A stretch of DNA of 64,000 nucleotides from the NCBI RefSeq assembly GCF_000737765.1, contig NZ_JPRI01000002.1, forward strand, positions 620,001 through 684,000. The letters are read 5' to 3'. The notes under the pieces were generated by a model. It was not told where the DNA came from. It was given only the letters and a program-made list of their open reading frames with translations, and made no database searches. The DNA comes from Chryseobacterium vrystaatense. GTDB taxonomy: Bacteria; Bacteroidota; Bacteroidia; Flavobacteriales; Weeksellaceae. Positions 1-9,008 of this stretch are shown here, piece by piece. Positions within the stretch are counted from its first letter, which is position 1, and each line of letters starts with the position of its first letter. Made by a program: the position numbers and the translations under genes.

Positions 1-194
1 AAATCCACAGGAAAGAATGGATGTTCTTTAAAATTGGTAAAATTATCTCCACGTAAAGGTGTTTCCTTTGGATTTAGATACTCTTCGTTGAGTTCGTTCT
101 GAAATTTCCTGATCTCCACGATCTCTTTTGAAACTTTTTTTTGAGATAAAATAAACAGTGGAAACAGCAGAAGTATGATTAAATATTTTTTCAT
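1..194 (-). CDS. DUF1684 family protein, N-terminal part (cut by window edge)
   Basis: The reading frame starts at the ATG at 194-192 and runs off the left end, leaving about 64 residues. They open with a signal peptide (KKYLIILLLFPLFILS), followed by a charged stretch containing FQNELNEEYLNPKETPL and FKEHPFFPVD. The pattern NEEYxNPxxxPL and then FxxxxFFPVD is typical of the start of DUF1684 proteins, an exported family of unknown function common in Bacteroidetes. It is divergent from the GMC oxidase gene, with about 125 bp between the two starts. The family call rests on remembered motif similarity only. Confidence 0.6.
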   Translation of the reverse strand, partial: MKKYLIILLLFPLFILSQKKVSKEIVEIRKFQNELNEEYLNPKETPLRGDNFTNFKEHPFFPVD

Positions 195-319
195 GGATGC
201 TTCAAATTATAAGTAAAACTATGAATTTTTCATGGCTTGAAAAGTTAAAATTGTAATAAAAAAGCACAATCTGTTTTAAATAATAAGTGTTCACTTTCTT
301 TTAGCATATTTTTTGACTC

Positions 320-1912
320 ATGGAGCATATGGACAGAAAGAAATTCATCAAGACCGGTATTCTCGCAGTATCGGGATTTTACTTCCTTAACTCGAACCTG
401 TTTCAGGCGGTACAGCCCAAAGCCGACAGAGGAGAAAAAATAGTCATAGATGCTCCCATTCTAATTATTGGAAGTGGATACGGGGGTGCTGTTTCTGCCC
501 TTCGTCTTTGTGAAGCAGGAAAAAAAGTCGTTATGCTCGAAATGGGTCTTAACTGGGAAAAATCCGGAATTCCTTTTTCTAACCTTCTGAAGCCTGGAAA
601 AAGCGCGGCATGGCTTAAAAAGAAAACAATATCTCCGTTCATGAATATTTTTTCTTTAACTCCTTTTACCGGAACGCTGGACAGGATGGATTTTGAACAC
701 ATTAATATCTGGGTTGGAAGAGGTGTTGGCGGTGGTTCTCTTGTCAATGGAGGAATGGCCGTTACGCCTAAGGAGAGCTATTTTAAAGAAGTTTTCCCTG
801 ATCTTGATGCAGACCAGTTTTATAATACTTATTTTCCATTGGTACACAAAGAACTTAAAGTAAATGTTATCAGTGAACAGTTTTTAAAAGACTGCCCCTA
901 CTATAAATTTACGAGAGTGGGTGAAGCAGAAGCCCATAAAGCAGGATTCAAAACCATACGGGTTCCGAATGTGTATGACTTCCAGTACATGGAGAAGGAG
1001 TACAGAAATGAGGTGCCCCGATCTGCTCTGAATACTGAAGTCATCTATGGAAATAACCACGGTAAAAACAGTTTGGATAAAACATATCTTAAAAAAGCTA
1101 TGGAAACCGGAAATCTTGAGATTCTGGACCTTCACTGTGTTGATAATATAAAGCTTAATGACGACACAACTTATACTTTGGAAGTTCAGCAGACTGACAC
1201 TTCAGGAACTGTGGTTTCCGATAAGGTATTTAACTGTAAAAAGCTGATTCTAGCCGCAGGAACAATGGGAACTTTAAAACTGTTATTAAAATCCGCGGCC
1301 GTCAATAATTTACCTGTTCATGAACAAATCGGAAAGAGCTGGGGAAATAATGGCAATTTCATGACCGGCAGAAACTGGGTAAAACCTTTGTCTGGCGGAA
1401 CGGGATCCAAACAGTCGACTATTCCTGTAGGTGGTATAGATAACTGGGACGATAAAGAACATCCTTTCTTCACAGAGATCGCACCGCTTCCTATGGGAAT
1501 GGATGTAGCAACCGCATTATATCTGCTTATTAACAGAGTAGATAAAAAAGGCTCGGTTTCTTATGATGCCTCGACAAAAAAACTCAGCTTGGACTGGAAC
1601 GGGAGCAACACTGCTAAGATGAGAGAAAATGCGGATTATTTTATAAAAAAAATGAACAGAGCCAATGGCGGAACAAGAAGCCACTTCCTGTTCAATAACG
1701 GTTTCGGGGCTGATGTTTGTTATCATCCTCTGGGTGGCTGTGTATTGGGTAAAGCAACCAATGAGTATGGAAAATTAAAAGACCATGACAACCTCTATGT
1801 TCTGGATGGTTCTTTAATTCCCGGAACAATCGGTGTCAATCCTTTTATGACGATCACTGCTATCGCGGAATACTGTATTGAAAATTTAATCAGACAAAAT
1901 GAATTTGCTTAA
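320..1912 (+). CDS. GMC family oxidoreductase, cholesterol oxidase-like
   Basis: An FAD-dependent oxidase or dehydrogenase of the GMC superfamily, closest in pattern to bacterial cholesterol oxidases, which oxidise sterol-type alcohols. The first 30 residues look like a signal with a lysine-rich start and a hydrophobic core, suggesting export. The FAD-binding GSGYGG motif is at residues 51-56. The family motif GRGVGGGSLVNGGM is near residue 135, and the C-terminal block contains HPLGGCVLG and GVNPFMTITAIAE. Length (530 aa) fits the family. A second ATG three codons in (329, MDRKKFIK) is an equally good start. Its stop overlaps by four bases the 3' end of the convergent adenylyltransferase gene. 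The natural substrate cannot be told from sequence. Confidence 0.82.
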   Translation: MEHMDRKKFIKTGILAVSGFYFLNSNLFQAVQPKADRGEKIVIDAPILIIGSGYGGAVSALRLCEAGKKVVMLEMGLNWEKSGIPFSNLLKPGKSAAWLKKKTISPFMNIFSLTPFTGTLDRMDFEHINIWVGRGVGGGSLVNGGMAVTPKESYFKEVFPDLDADQFYNTYFPLVHKELKVNVISEQFLKDCPYYKFTRVGEAEAHKAGFKTIRVPNVYDFQYMEKEYRNEVPRSALNTEVIYGNNHGKNSLDKTYLKKAMETGNLEILDLHCVDNIKLNDDTTYTLEVQQTDTSGTVVSDKVFNCKKLILAAGTMGTLKLLLKSAAVNNLPVHEQIGKSWGNNGNFMTGRNWVKPLSGGTGSKQSTIPVGGIDNWDDKEHPFFTEIAPLPMGMDVATALYLLINRVDKKGSVSYDASTKKLSLDWNGSNTAKMRENADYFIKKMNRANGGTRSHFLFNNGFGADVCYHPLGGCVLGKATNEYGKLKDHDNLYVLDGSLIPGTIGVNPFMTITAIAEYCIENLIRQNEFA

Positions 1913-2781
1913 GGCTGAGGCATAGATCTTATCTCATCAAGGTATTTTCGGATATCATTTTCAAGCTTATGAGGATATTCAAAACTGAGACGATATGACA
2001 AAACGGTACCAAGCTCATGCACCAAATCTGCAGCAGAGTACAAAGCACTCCAGTTATCATTGATATTACTCCCGGAGAATGTAGCTTCTATTTGCTTCCA
2101 AAGTTCTTCAGGCAGATATTTTTTAAAAAGGCGTCCGTGTTTATTCGTGGTGATGTTTTTCCAGTTATAGGTACTGGCAATATACCATTCGATAAGAGGT
2201 ACCAGATAATCTGTTCTGATCACATCTTCAGACATGAATTTAGCATAAAACAAATCATCCCGTTTAAGGCATTTTGCCACATAGGTTGTATCCCACCAGA
2301 AATCATTGATCAGCTGCCGGAATCTCTTTTCTGACGGCTGATGGATCATGACAGACCGGTAGGTTGGTGGTTGTAGATCTTTAGTTAAATCATCTTTATC
2401 AATCAGAACTTTGTAACCAACATCCCAATCATCGGGAAGGGCTTCTTCATGAACCTCTTTAATAAACTCTGACTTTTGATACAGCTTAAAATCAACCTTC
2501 ACATGATCCGCGTACAATACCATTTTCATAGCATGTTTTCCATCAAAATAGCTATCATCTTCCTCTATCATTGAAATCGGCGTACCGAAAAGATCAATCC
2601 ATTGATTATTGGCCTGATATTCCTGCATATTTTCAAAGACGAGCTCAATATCAAGGTCGCTGAAGTCATCGACCGGAGCGTGAGGATTTACCAATGAACT
2701 GGTCAGCAATACAGCACGGATATCAGAATTACTTTCTGCCCAGCTGATGATTCGCTCAAGCTTGTCCTCCCGTGCTTTCAT
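1909..2781 (-). CDS. aminoglycoside 6-adenylyltransferase (AadS/ANT(6)-type)
   Basis: Predicted streptomycin-modifying nucleotidyltransferase. It moves AMP from ATP to the 6-OH of streptomycin, giving resistance. The N-terminal nucleotidyltransferase core is clear: LLTSSLVNPHAP near residue 25, the two catalytic aspartates in FSDLDIEL near 40-47, and the third acidic strand in VKVDFKLY near 95. The C-terminal half (WWDTTYVAKCLKRDDLFYAK) matches the helical ANT(6) domain. Length (290 aa) is normal for AadE/AadS proteins, which are chromosomal in many Chryseobacterium and Bacteroides relatives. It lies two bases downstream of the next ORF on the same strand, so they are probably co-transcribed. 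Whether it confers measurable resistance is not visible from sequence. Confidence 0.85.
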   Translation of the reverse strand: MKAREDKLERIISWAESNSDIRAVLLTSSLVNPHAPVDDFSDLDIELVFENMQEYQANNQWIDLFGTPISMIEEDDSYFDGKHAMKMVLYADHVKVDFKLYQKSEFIKEVHEEALPDDWDVGYKVLIDKDDLTKDLQPPTYRSVMIHQPSEKRFRQLINDFWWDTTYVAKCLKRDDLFYAKFMSEDVIRTDYLVPLIEWYIASTYNWKNITTNKHGRLFKKYLPEELWKQIEATFSGSNINDNWSALYSAADLVHELGTVLSYRLSFEYPHKLENDIRKYLDEIRSMPQP

Positions 2782-2783
2782 TA

Positions 2784-3230
2784 TTAATAAGATTCTGATA
2801 TTTTCACACGGTAAACATCAAGAGAATTTCTTTTGATAGAACCCACAAAGAATCCTCCTTCTTCAGGAATAACTTCTTTGAGATCGAAGCTCTTACAGTC
2901 TTTTGGCAAACCGGAAAAGACTAAAGTGAACCAAAAATCCTGCATAAAAGGTACAGGCGTCCAGTTTGGATAAATAGTAATATTTTCTGCATGAATCAGT
3001 TTGCTTTTGTGGTCAGACTGATTATCAAGAAGATATGTAGAATTCCAAATTCTTATCAGATTTCCTAAAAATGGCGATGCAGGAAAACAGCAGTGCACAA
3101 TGACCTGCTTTTCCTCTTCTATTTTGGTTTGAAGAGATGCCAGGAGTTCCTTAGCAATAATGGGCTTTACGAGTATTTCTTCCACCTTTTTAATAATGAG
3201 TAGTGAGTAATAGTGACTGTGAATAGTCAA
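2784..3230 (-). CDS. hypothetical protein
   Basis: I do not recognise this protein. It is soluble and about 133-148 aa, with no signal peptide and no obvious catalytic motif; the middle contains VHCCFPASPFLGNLIRIW. The first 15 codons of the long frame lie in a low-complexity intergenic repeat (GAATAGTCAATAGTGAACGG type). The true start is therefore more likely the GTG at 3185 (VEEILVKPIIAKELL). The stop is two bases before the adenylyltransferase start, so the two form an operon. It could be a small partner or simply an unrelated neighbour. Confidence 0.55.
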   Translation of the reverse strand: MTIHSHYYSLLIIKKVEEILVKPIIAKELLASLQTKIEEEKQVIVHCCFPASPFLGNLIRIWNSTYLLDNQSDHKSKLIHAENITIYPNWTPVPFMQDFWFTLVFSGLPKDCKSFDLKEVIPEEGGFFVGSIKRNSLDVYRVKISESY

Positions 3231-3312
3231 TAGTGAACGGTGAATCTTTTAGACATAATTAAAAAATTCACCGATCACTTGCGAAGCAAAATTAACAATT
3301 CACAGTACACTT
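3190..3312. repeat. low-complexity intergenic repeat (GTGAATAGT type)
   Basis: Composed of degenerate 7-base-like units (GAATAGT, CAATAGTGA) and ending in TTGCGAAGCAAAATTAACAA. Related stretches occur at 53.16-53.24 and 53.70-53.77 kb (GCTTGCAAAGCAAAATTGAC). It forms the false N-terminus of the ORF ending at 2784. Confidence 0.5.
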
Positions 3313-3319
3313 TCACTTT

Positions 3320-4825
3320 TTAATATTCTAATTGTAGTTTTTCTTTTGTATAATTTCTTACCTTATCGGTAAGCTCTTGGTTATGAGCCAGCTTCTGACC
3401 GTAAGATGGAACTATTTCAAGCAGTTTGTCTTTCCATTCTCCCTCCAGTTTTTCAGGGAAACATTTTTCAAGAACATTCAACATCGCATATACCGCTGTA
3501 GATGCGCCTGGAGAAGCACCTAACAGGGAAGCGATCGTTCCGCTTTTATTAACAACCACTTCGGTTCCGAACTCAAGTTTACCACCGTCTTTTTCATCTT
3601 TCTTGATGATCTGTACTCTCTGCCCGGCTACTTTCAACTCCCAGTCTTCTTCATTGGCATCTTTGATAAATTCTCTCAGGTGCTGCATTCTCTGGGATTT
3701 CGTCATGGCTACCTGCTGAATAAGATATTTGGTCAGAGGAAGATTGTGCCACCATGCTCCGAATAGTGATCTCAGATTTTTTGTATTAACGCTTTCAGGC
3801 AGATCCAGATAACTTCCTTCTTTCAGAAATTTTGTGGAGAATCCAGCAAACGGACCGAAAAGAAGAGCTTTTTTACCATCAATAACTCTAAGATCCAGGT
3901 GAGGAACAGACATTGGCGGCGCGTCTACAGTAGCTTGTGTATAAACTTTCGCATGATGCTTTTCTACCAGTTCCTGATTATGACTTACCAGCCACTGTCC
4001 GGAAACAGGGAAACCTCCGTAACCTTCACTTTCTTTAATATCTGAACTATCTAAAAGGGGAAGTGCATAACCTCCGGCCCCAATAAATACAAAATCAGCA
4101 ACTACCTCCTGCTTGTGGTTGTGAATTCTGTCTTTTACTTTCATCTCCCATTTTCCGTCTTCTCTCGGATCAACATCTTTTACTTCATGGTATAGGAATA
4201 CTTCGACATTAGAATCTTCCAGCAGGTGTCTTCCCATTTTTCTGGTTAAAGTTCCAAAGTTGACATCAGTTCCCATATCCATTTTGGTAGCTGCCATCAC
4301 TTCAGACTGGTTTCTCTTGCTCATTACCAAAGGAATCCATTCTCTAAGCTGCTCATGATCTGTAGAATATTTCATTCCGGAGAACAAAACAGAATCTGCC
4401 ATCTTCTCATGGCGTTTTCTAAGATATTCAGCATCTTTTTCTCCAAATACCAGGCTCATATGCGGACATGAAGTGATAAATTCTTTAGGGTCCTGAACAT
4501 ATCCTTTCGTTACCAGATACGCCCAGAACTGTTTTGACATTTCAAACTGTTCTGCAATGCTTTCAGCTTTGGTAATATCCACGGTTCCATCCGGTTTTTC
4601 AGGAGTATAATTAAGTTCGCAAAAAGCCGAATGCCCCGTACCGGCATTATTCCAGGCTGCCGTACTTTCTTTTGCAAACCTGCCAAGCCTTTCGAATATA
4701 GCAATTTCAAGATTGGGATCAAATTCGTGAAGCAGCGTTGCTAAAGTGGCGCTCATAATTCCGCCGCCTATCAGTACAACGTCATATTTTGGTTTCGGTG
4801 TTCTGCTTGTAAGCGATTGTGGCAT
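3320..4825 (-). CDS. mqo: malate:quinone oxidoreductase
   Basis: FAD-linked enzyme that oxidises malate to oxaloacetate and passes electrons to membrane quinones; it feeds the TCA cycle and respiratory chain at the inner membrane surface. The dinucleotide-binding motif VLIGGGIMSATLA follows the chosen start. Family blocks WNNAGTGHSAFCELNYTP, GQWLVSHNQELV and LLGASPGASTAVYAML are all visible. The ORF is open to 4933, but I chose the ATG at 4825: a good -7 box (CAAAAATA on the plus strand, 4931-4938) overlaps the upstream ATG, and 501 aa is the normal family length. Confidence 0.93.
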   Translation of the reverse strand: MPQSLTSRTPKPKYDVVLIGGGIMSATLATLLHEFDPNLEIAIFERLGRFAKESTAAWNNAGTGHSAFCELNYTPEKPDGTVDITKAESIAEQFEMSKQFWAYLVTKGYVQDPKEFITSCPHMSLVFGEKDAEYLRKRHEKMADSVLFSGMKYSTDHEQLREWIPLVMSKRNQSEVMAATKMDMGTDVNFGTLTRKMGRHLLEDSNVEVFLYHEVKDVDPREDGKWEMKVKDRIHNHKQEVVADFVFIGAGGYALPLLDSSDIKESEGYGGFPVSGQWLVSHNQELVEKHHAKVYTQATVDAPPMSVPHLDLRVIDGKKALLFGPFAGFSTKFLKEGSYLDLPESVNTKNLRSLFGAWWHNLPLTKYLIQQVAMTKSQRMQHLREFIKDANEEDWELKVAGQRVQIIKKDEKDGGKLEFGTEVVVNKSGTIASLLGASPGASTAVYAMLNVLEKCFPEKLEGEWKDKLLEIVPSYGQKLAHNQELTDKVRNYTKEKLQLEY

Positions 4826-5178
4826 AATTCTAAATTTTATATCAAATTTCGTGAAAAGTTTCATAAGTAAGGACGGCTTTAACGATTTTAACACGTTAAT
4901 TTTTATGGGTAAGAGCACTTTCTGAACAGGCAAAAATATTCTATGGATATGGTCAATACTTTCCTATCGATATAAGCAATAATTGATACAGTCAAGTGTC
5001 CAGATACCCTTTATTAAAGTTTTAAAACTTTACAGAAAACAAAGAATTCATACTCAGGAATGATCATAAGTTTTATACCTTAGCTCATAATTTGTATAAT
5101 TAACCCGCATTTTTGACATTCATTCTGATAAGGTTCAGTTAATGACAGCTTGCGGATATTTGTTTAATACTTAATCAT
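4826..5178. promoter_or_regulatory. mqo/pepP divergent promoter region
   Basis: This gap of about 350 bases holds no gene. A minus-strand -7 box (TATTTTTG) lies at 4931-4938 and gives mqo a leader of about 100 nt. A plus-strand -7 box (TAATTTG) lies at 5088-5094, giving pepP a leader of about 80 nt. Nothing else stands out. Confidence 0.5.
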
Positions 5179-6576
5179 ATGTTTGACAAGAAAGTTTACC
5201 TTAACAGACGCTCTGCATTGCAGTCAAAATTAAATTCCGGGATATTGCTCTTTTTGGGTAATGAAGACAGCCCAATGAATTTTAAAGATAACATCTATCA
5301 TTTCAGACAGGACAGTACCTTTTTGTACTATTTTGGAATTAATGAACCTTCATTGGCGGCTATTATTGATCTTGATGAAGATGAAATCATTCTCTTTGGA
5401 AATGAAATGAGCATTGATGATATCGTTTGGATGGGAAGACAGAAAACTTTGGCCGAAAAAAGTGCTGATTCAGGTTTATCAAAGGTTCTTCCTCTTGATG
5501 AGCTTGACACTTATCTAAAACGTTATCAGGAGAAAGACCGTCCTGTTCATTTTTTGCCTCCTTACCGTCCTGAAAATAAGATTAAGCTATCGAACTGGTT
5601 TAATATACCTGTTGATCAGCTTAAAGAACGTGCGTCACTGCATTTTATAAAAGCTGTTGTTGCACAGCGATCGGTTAAATCAGCTGAAGAAATTACAGAA
5701 CTGGACAGGGCTGCATCCATATCTGCTGATGTTCATTTAATGGTGATGCAACATGCAAAACCGGGGATGTATGAGCGTGAACTTGCCGCCAAAATACAGA
5801 GTGAGGCATTAGCTTCGGGAGGTAATCTAGCTTATCCGGTTATCCTTACCGTTCAGGGGGAAATTCTCCATAACCACTATTACGGCAATCAGCTTCGTGA
5901 AGGTCAGTTGGTACTGAATGATTCCGGTGTGGAAACTTCTTTAGGATACGCGGGAGATCTTACCCGCACCTTCCCGGCGGGCAAGACATTCAGTGCTGAG
6001 CAAAAAGACGTTTATGATATTGTCCTCGACGCGTATCATCATGCAAAAAATATGCTGGCACCGGGAGTAAGATATTTAGATGTGCATCTGGCTTCGTGCA
6101 AAATCCTCGCGCAGGGCTTAAAAGATATCGGGCTGATAAAAGGAAATATTGATGATGCCGTACAGGCTGGCGCTCATGCTATGTTTTTTCAATGTGGGAC
6201 GGGGCATATGATGGGACTTGACGTCCATGATATGGAAGACCTCGGCGAGCAGTATGTTGGTTATACCGATGACCTTGTTAAAAATACCACCCAGTTCGGT
6301 CTGAAATCTTTAAGATTGGGCAAAGAACTTGAAGCAGGGTATGTATTAACTGTTGAGCCGGGTATTTACATCATCCCTGAACTCATTGACCGTTGGAAAG
6401 CATCCAATCAGTTTACAGAATATATCAACTACGATCGATTGGAAACCTTTAGAAATTTTAGCGGGATCAGGATAGAAGACGATTTCCTTATTACCGAAAC
6501 CGGAAGCAGAATGTTGGGTAAACACCTTGCGCTGACTACCGAAGAAATTGAGGAGATCAGAAGAGAGGCCTATTAA
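5179..6576 (+). CDS. pepP: Xaa-Pro aminopeptidase (aminopeptidase P, M24B)
   Basis: Cytosolic metallopeptidase that removes the N-terminal residue from peptides with proline in second position. The N-terminal creatinase-like domain spans about residues 1-165 (FLGNEDSPMNFKDNIYHFRQDSTFLYYFG). The pita-bread catalytic domain carries the two-metal ligands in NDSGVETSLGYAGDLTRTF, GTGHMMGLDVHDMEDLG, LTVEPGIYIIP and GIRIEDDFLIT. All key residues are present and 465 aa is the usual length. It stands alone and ends in a clear intrinsic terminator. Confidence 0.93.
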   Translation: MFDKKVYLNRRSALQSKLNSGILLFLGNEDSPMNFKDNIYHFRQDSTFLYYFGINEPSLAAIIDLDEDEIILFGNEMSIDDIVWMGRQKTLAEKSADSGLSKVLPLDELDTYLKRYQEKDRPVHFLPPYRPENKIKLSNWFNIPVDQLKERASLHFIKAVVAQRSVKSAEEITELDRAASISADVHLMVMQHAKPGMYERELAAKIQSEALASGGNLAYPVILTVQGEILHNHYYGNQLREGQLVLNDSGVETSLGYAGDLTRTFPAGKTFSAEQKDVYDIVLDAYHHAKNMLAPGVRYLDVHLASCKILAQGLKDIGLIKGNIDDAVQAGAHAMFFQCGTGHMMGLDVHDMEDLGEQYVGYTDDLVKNTTQFGLKSLRLGKELEAGYVLTVEPGIYIIPELIDRWKASNQFTEYINYDRLETFRNFSGIRIEDDFLITETGSRMLGKHLALTTEEIEEIRREAY

Positions 6577-6582
6577 AAAGTA

Positions 6583-6624
6583 AAACCGTCATTATACTGA
6601 AAAAGTACATGACGGTTTTTTTAT
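6583..6624 (+). terminator. intrinsic terminator of pepP
   Basis: A 10-bp stem (AAACCGTCAT at 6583-6592 with ATGACGGTTT at 6609-6618) is followed by a T-rich tract. It starts seven bases after the pepP stop and faces the convergent gpsA gene. Confidence 0.85.
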
Positions 6625-6657
6625 TATTTTTAGATTTTTCGTAAATCTTACTTCAGA

Positions 6658-7698
6658 TTAATTCAATTTTGCAGTCAGTTTTTTAAACTGTTTTTCTGCA
6701 TTCTTTCCTTCATAAAGGATCGCATAAACGGTGTCGATAATCGGCAGTTTAAGATTTTTCTGCTTAGCTGTTTTGTAGATAGAATCTGCTGCATAATACC
6801 CTTCCGCTACCATGTTCATCGACTGGATCGCAGATTTTACTGTATATCCTTTTCCGATAAGGTTTCCTAAACTTCGGTTTCTTGAGAATAGAGAATACGC
6901 TGTTACGAGAAGGTCGCCCAGATAGGCACTTTCATTAACGTCTCTTGGAGCTTCATAAACCGCTTCAAGGAAGATTTCCATTTCACGGATCGCATTGGAA
7001 ACAAAAACGGCTGTAAAGTTATCGCCATAGCCCAAACCACTTGCTATCCCGGCTCCTATTGCAAAAATATTTTTAAGGATTGCGCTGTACTCATTTCCTA
7101 AAATGTCCTTACTGGAATGCACTTTAATAAAATCCGAACTGAAGATTCCGGTCAGCTTATCTGCGGTCTCATCCTCTACTGCTGCAACGGTAAGATAAGA
7201 AAGTCTTTCCATAGCCACTTCCTCTGCGTGACAAGGGCCTGCAATAACAGCCTGATTTCTGAAACCAATCTTGAATTCGTCTCTCAAGTAATGTGCAACG
7301 ACATCATTTACTTTGGGAATAATTCCTTTAATCGCAGAAACAAAAATCTTATCTCCATATTCACAGGTCATTTTATCCATTGTATCAGACAGGTAAATGG
7401 AGGGTGTTGCCAATACGATGACATCGCAGGCACTTACCAGTTCGTTAATATCTGTTGTAAGTTTTAGACTTTTAAGATTAAAATTAACAGCTGTAAGATA
7501 AGAAGGATTGTGTCCGCGGAGTTCAATAGCTCCTTTTACGAATTCACTTCTTACACACCAGTGTACCACTTTACAGTTTTCAACAAGCATTTTTACGATA
7601 GCGGTTGCAAAACTTCCGCTTCCTACAACACCTACAGAAACCTCATTTTTATTCTTTTTTGGATTTGAAGATTCTGAAATTATTTTCTTTTTCGCCAT
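6658..7698 (-). CDS. gpsA: NAD(P)H-dependent glycerol-3-phosphate dehydrogenase
   Basis: Makes sn-glycerol 3-phosphate from dihydroxyacetone phosphate for phospholipid synthesis. The Rossmann motif GVVGSGSFATAIVKML follows a lysine-rich N-terminal tail. Family signatures include VIAGPCHAEEVAMERLSY, the active-site lysine region SAILKNIFAIGAGIASGLGYGDN, and SLFSRNRSLGNLIGKGY. The frame is open to 7770, but the ATG at 7698 (MAKKKII) is preferred, giving 346 aa. The extra 24 residues upstream have no family counterpart. Confidence 0.93.
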   Translation of the reverse strand: MAKKKIISESSNPKKNKNEVSVGVVGSGSFATAIVKMLVENCKVVHWCVRSEFVKGAIELRGHNPSYLTAVNFNLKSLKLTTDINELVSACDVIVLATPSIYLSDTMDKMTCEYGDKIFVSAIKGIIPKVNDVVAHYLRDEFKIGFRNQAVIAGPCHAEEVAMERLSYLTVAAVEDETADKLTGIFSSDFIKVHSSKDILGNEYSAILKNIFAIGAGIASGLGYGDNFTAVFVSNAIREMEIFLEAVYEAPRDVNESAYLGDLLVTAYSLFSRNRSLGNLIGKGYTVKSAIQSMNMVAEGYYAADSIYKTAKQKNLKLPIIDTVYAILYEGKNAEKQFKKLTAKLN

Positions 7699-7876
7699 AA
7701 TTGAAATGTGAACTGCAAATATATTAAAACAAAGACGGAACAAGGACTTTGGGGTTATGATAAAAGCCACTTTCTGAAAAAATTAACACTTAAACACAAT
7801 TAAATATCTAATTACGCGTTAAATACAGAAAAAACTAAGTTTTCTTTAAAAATATAGATCAAAGAGTATTTTTAAT

Positions 7877-7884
7877 TAAATTTG
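7877..7884 (+). promoter_or_regulatory. Bacteroidetes -7 box for the M23 peptidase gene
   Basis: The octamer TAAATTTG fits the TAnnTTTG consensus and lies 40 bases upstream of the start codon, so the leader would be about 30 nt. Confidence 0.6.
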
Positions 7885-7923
7885 CACGCTTTAAACCGTT
7901 TTGTAATATACTAAGAGAGAAAT

Positions 7924-8952
7924 ATGAAGAAATTTCTAAACAGCAAGAGGAACGTGAATATTCTCCTGGGAGGACTTTTGCTAGTAGTTTTTGTACAGGC
8001 CATCTTTATTGCCAGATTATTTTCTGAAAAGGATGATAAAATGTACGAGGTGAACCTTGTAAAAATAAACACTGAGAAAGACAGTGTAGATTATTTAAAA
8101 ATGAAAACAGATCTTACCTTGGTAGATCAGACTGTATCTGAGCTTAATTCATTTCTGAAATCCAAAGACATCACCAACGAAAAAGTGATGATCCTCAGCA
8201 AAGACAGTATTTCAAATTCTGTATATCTGGCCAAACAGGCCAACCGCTACAGTCAGTATTTGATGAATCTTCAGAAAAAACTGATGGAAGTTCCTCTCGG
8301 AATGCCTACCGATGGATATATTTCCTCTAATTTTGGCATCAGAAAAAATCCAATTCCTTATAAAACCGTATTTGCTTCTGTAAAATCAGGTGCTGCAGAT
8401 TCTAAGCCTGTAGCCGCAGCTGCTCCTAAACCGGAAGTAAAAGCTGAACCTGTTGAAAGAATTATCGAATTGACGGACAGCTACGGTAATAAAAGAGAAG
8501 TAAAAGTAATGGTCACCCCAAAAGCGGCTCCTTCTGCTCCGGCACCATCTTCAGCTGCTGCATCTGCAAAAGCGGTCGCAGGAAATACCTCAAAGAAAGC
8601 TCCAATGGAAAAGAACAATCCTCCTGCTGAAGCTGACCAGATGCAGTTCCATAAAGGATTGGACATTGCGGTTGCTTACGGTTCAGACGTGAGAGCTGCT
8701 GCTGCAGGAACCGTTATTTTCTCAGGTGAGAAAGGCGGTTATGGAAACTGTGTCATTGTTTCTCACGGAAACGGGCTGGCTACACTGTACGGCCACTTAT
8801 CCCAACTGGTTTCAAAAGTAAATCAGAAAGTAAAGGTAGGACAGGTCATTGCTAAATCAGGAAATTCAGGGCGTTCTACAGGACCTCATCTTCATTACGA
8901 AGTACATAAAAACAACACACCGGTGAATCCGAAACTGTTTATGAATTTATAA
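7924..8952 (+). CDS. M23 family (LytM-type) peptidoglycan endopeptidase
   Basis: Cell-wall hydrolase or amidase activator acting in the periplasm, anchored by one N-terminal membrane segment (about residues 13-31, ILLGGLLLVVFVQAIFIARL). The middle is predicted coiled coil and then an Ala/Pro/Lys-rich linker (about residues 155-225). The C-terminal LytM domain has both zinc-binding motifs, HKGLDIA and HLHYEV, so it should be catalytically active. The insertion PIPYKTVFAS followed by the low-complexity linker splits the usual NFGIRKNP...HKGLD spacing, which is typical of Flavobacteriia members. Confidence 0.88.
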   Translation: MKKFLNSKRNVNILLGGLLLVVFVQAIFIARLFSEKDDKMYEVNLVKINTEKDSVDYLKMKTDLTLVDQTVSELNSFLKSKDITNEKVMILSKDSISNSVYLAKQANRYSQYLMNLQKKLMEVPLGMPTDGYISSNFGIRKNPIPYKTVFASVKSGAADSKPVAAAAPKPEVKAEPVERIIELTDSYGNKREVKVMVTPKAAPSAPAPSSAAASAKAVAGNTSKKAPMEKNNPPAEADQMQFHKGLDIAVAYGSDVRAAAAGTVIFSGEKGGYGNCVIVSHGNGLATLYGHLSQLVSKVNQKVKVGQVIAKSGNSGRSTGPHLHYEVHKNNTPVNPKLFMNL

Positions 8953-8955
8953 AAT

Positions 8956-8985
8956 AATGGCTGTCTCTTTGACAGCCATTTATAT
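8956..8985. terminator. terminator hairpin between convergent genes
   Basis: Perfect 10-bp stem AATGGCTGTC (8956-8965) and GACAGCCATT (8971-8980) with a 5-nt loop. The following tract is only TA-rich, so its strength is uncertain. It serves the M23 gene and perhaps the opposing OYE gene. Confidence 0.65.
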
Positions 8986-9008
8986 ATAAAGAGAAGATCA
9001 ACCTGCTG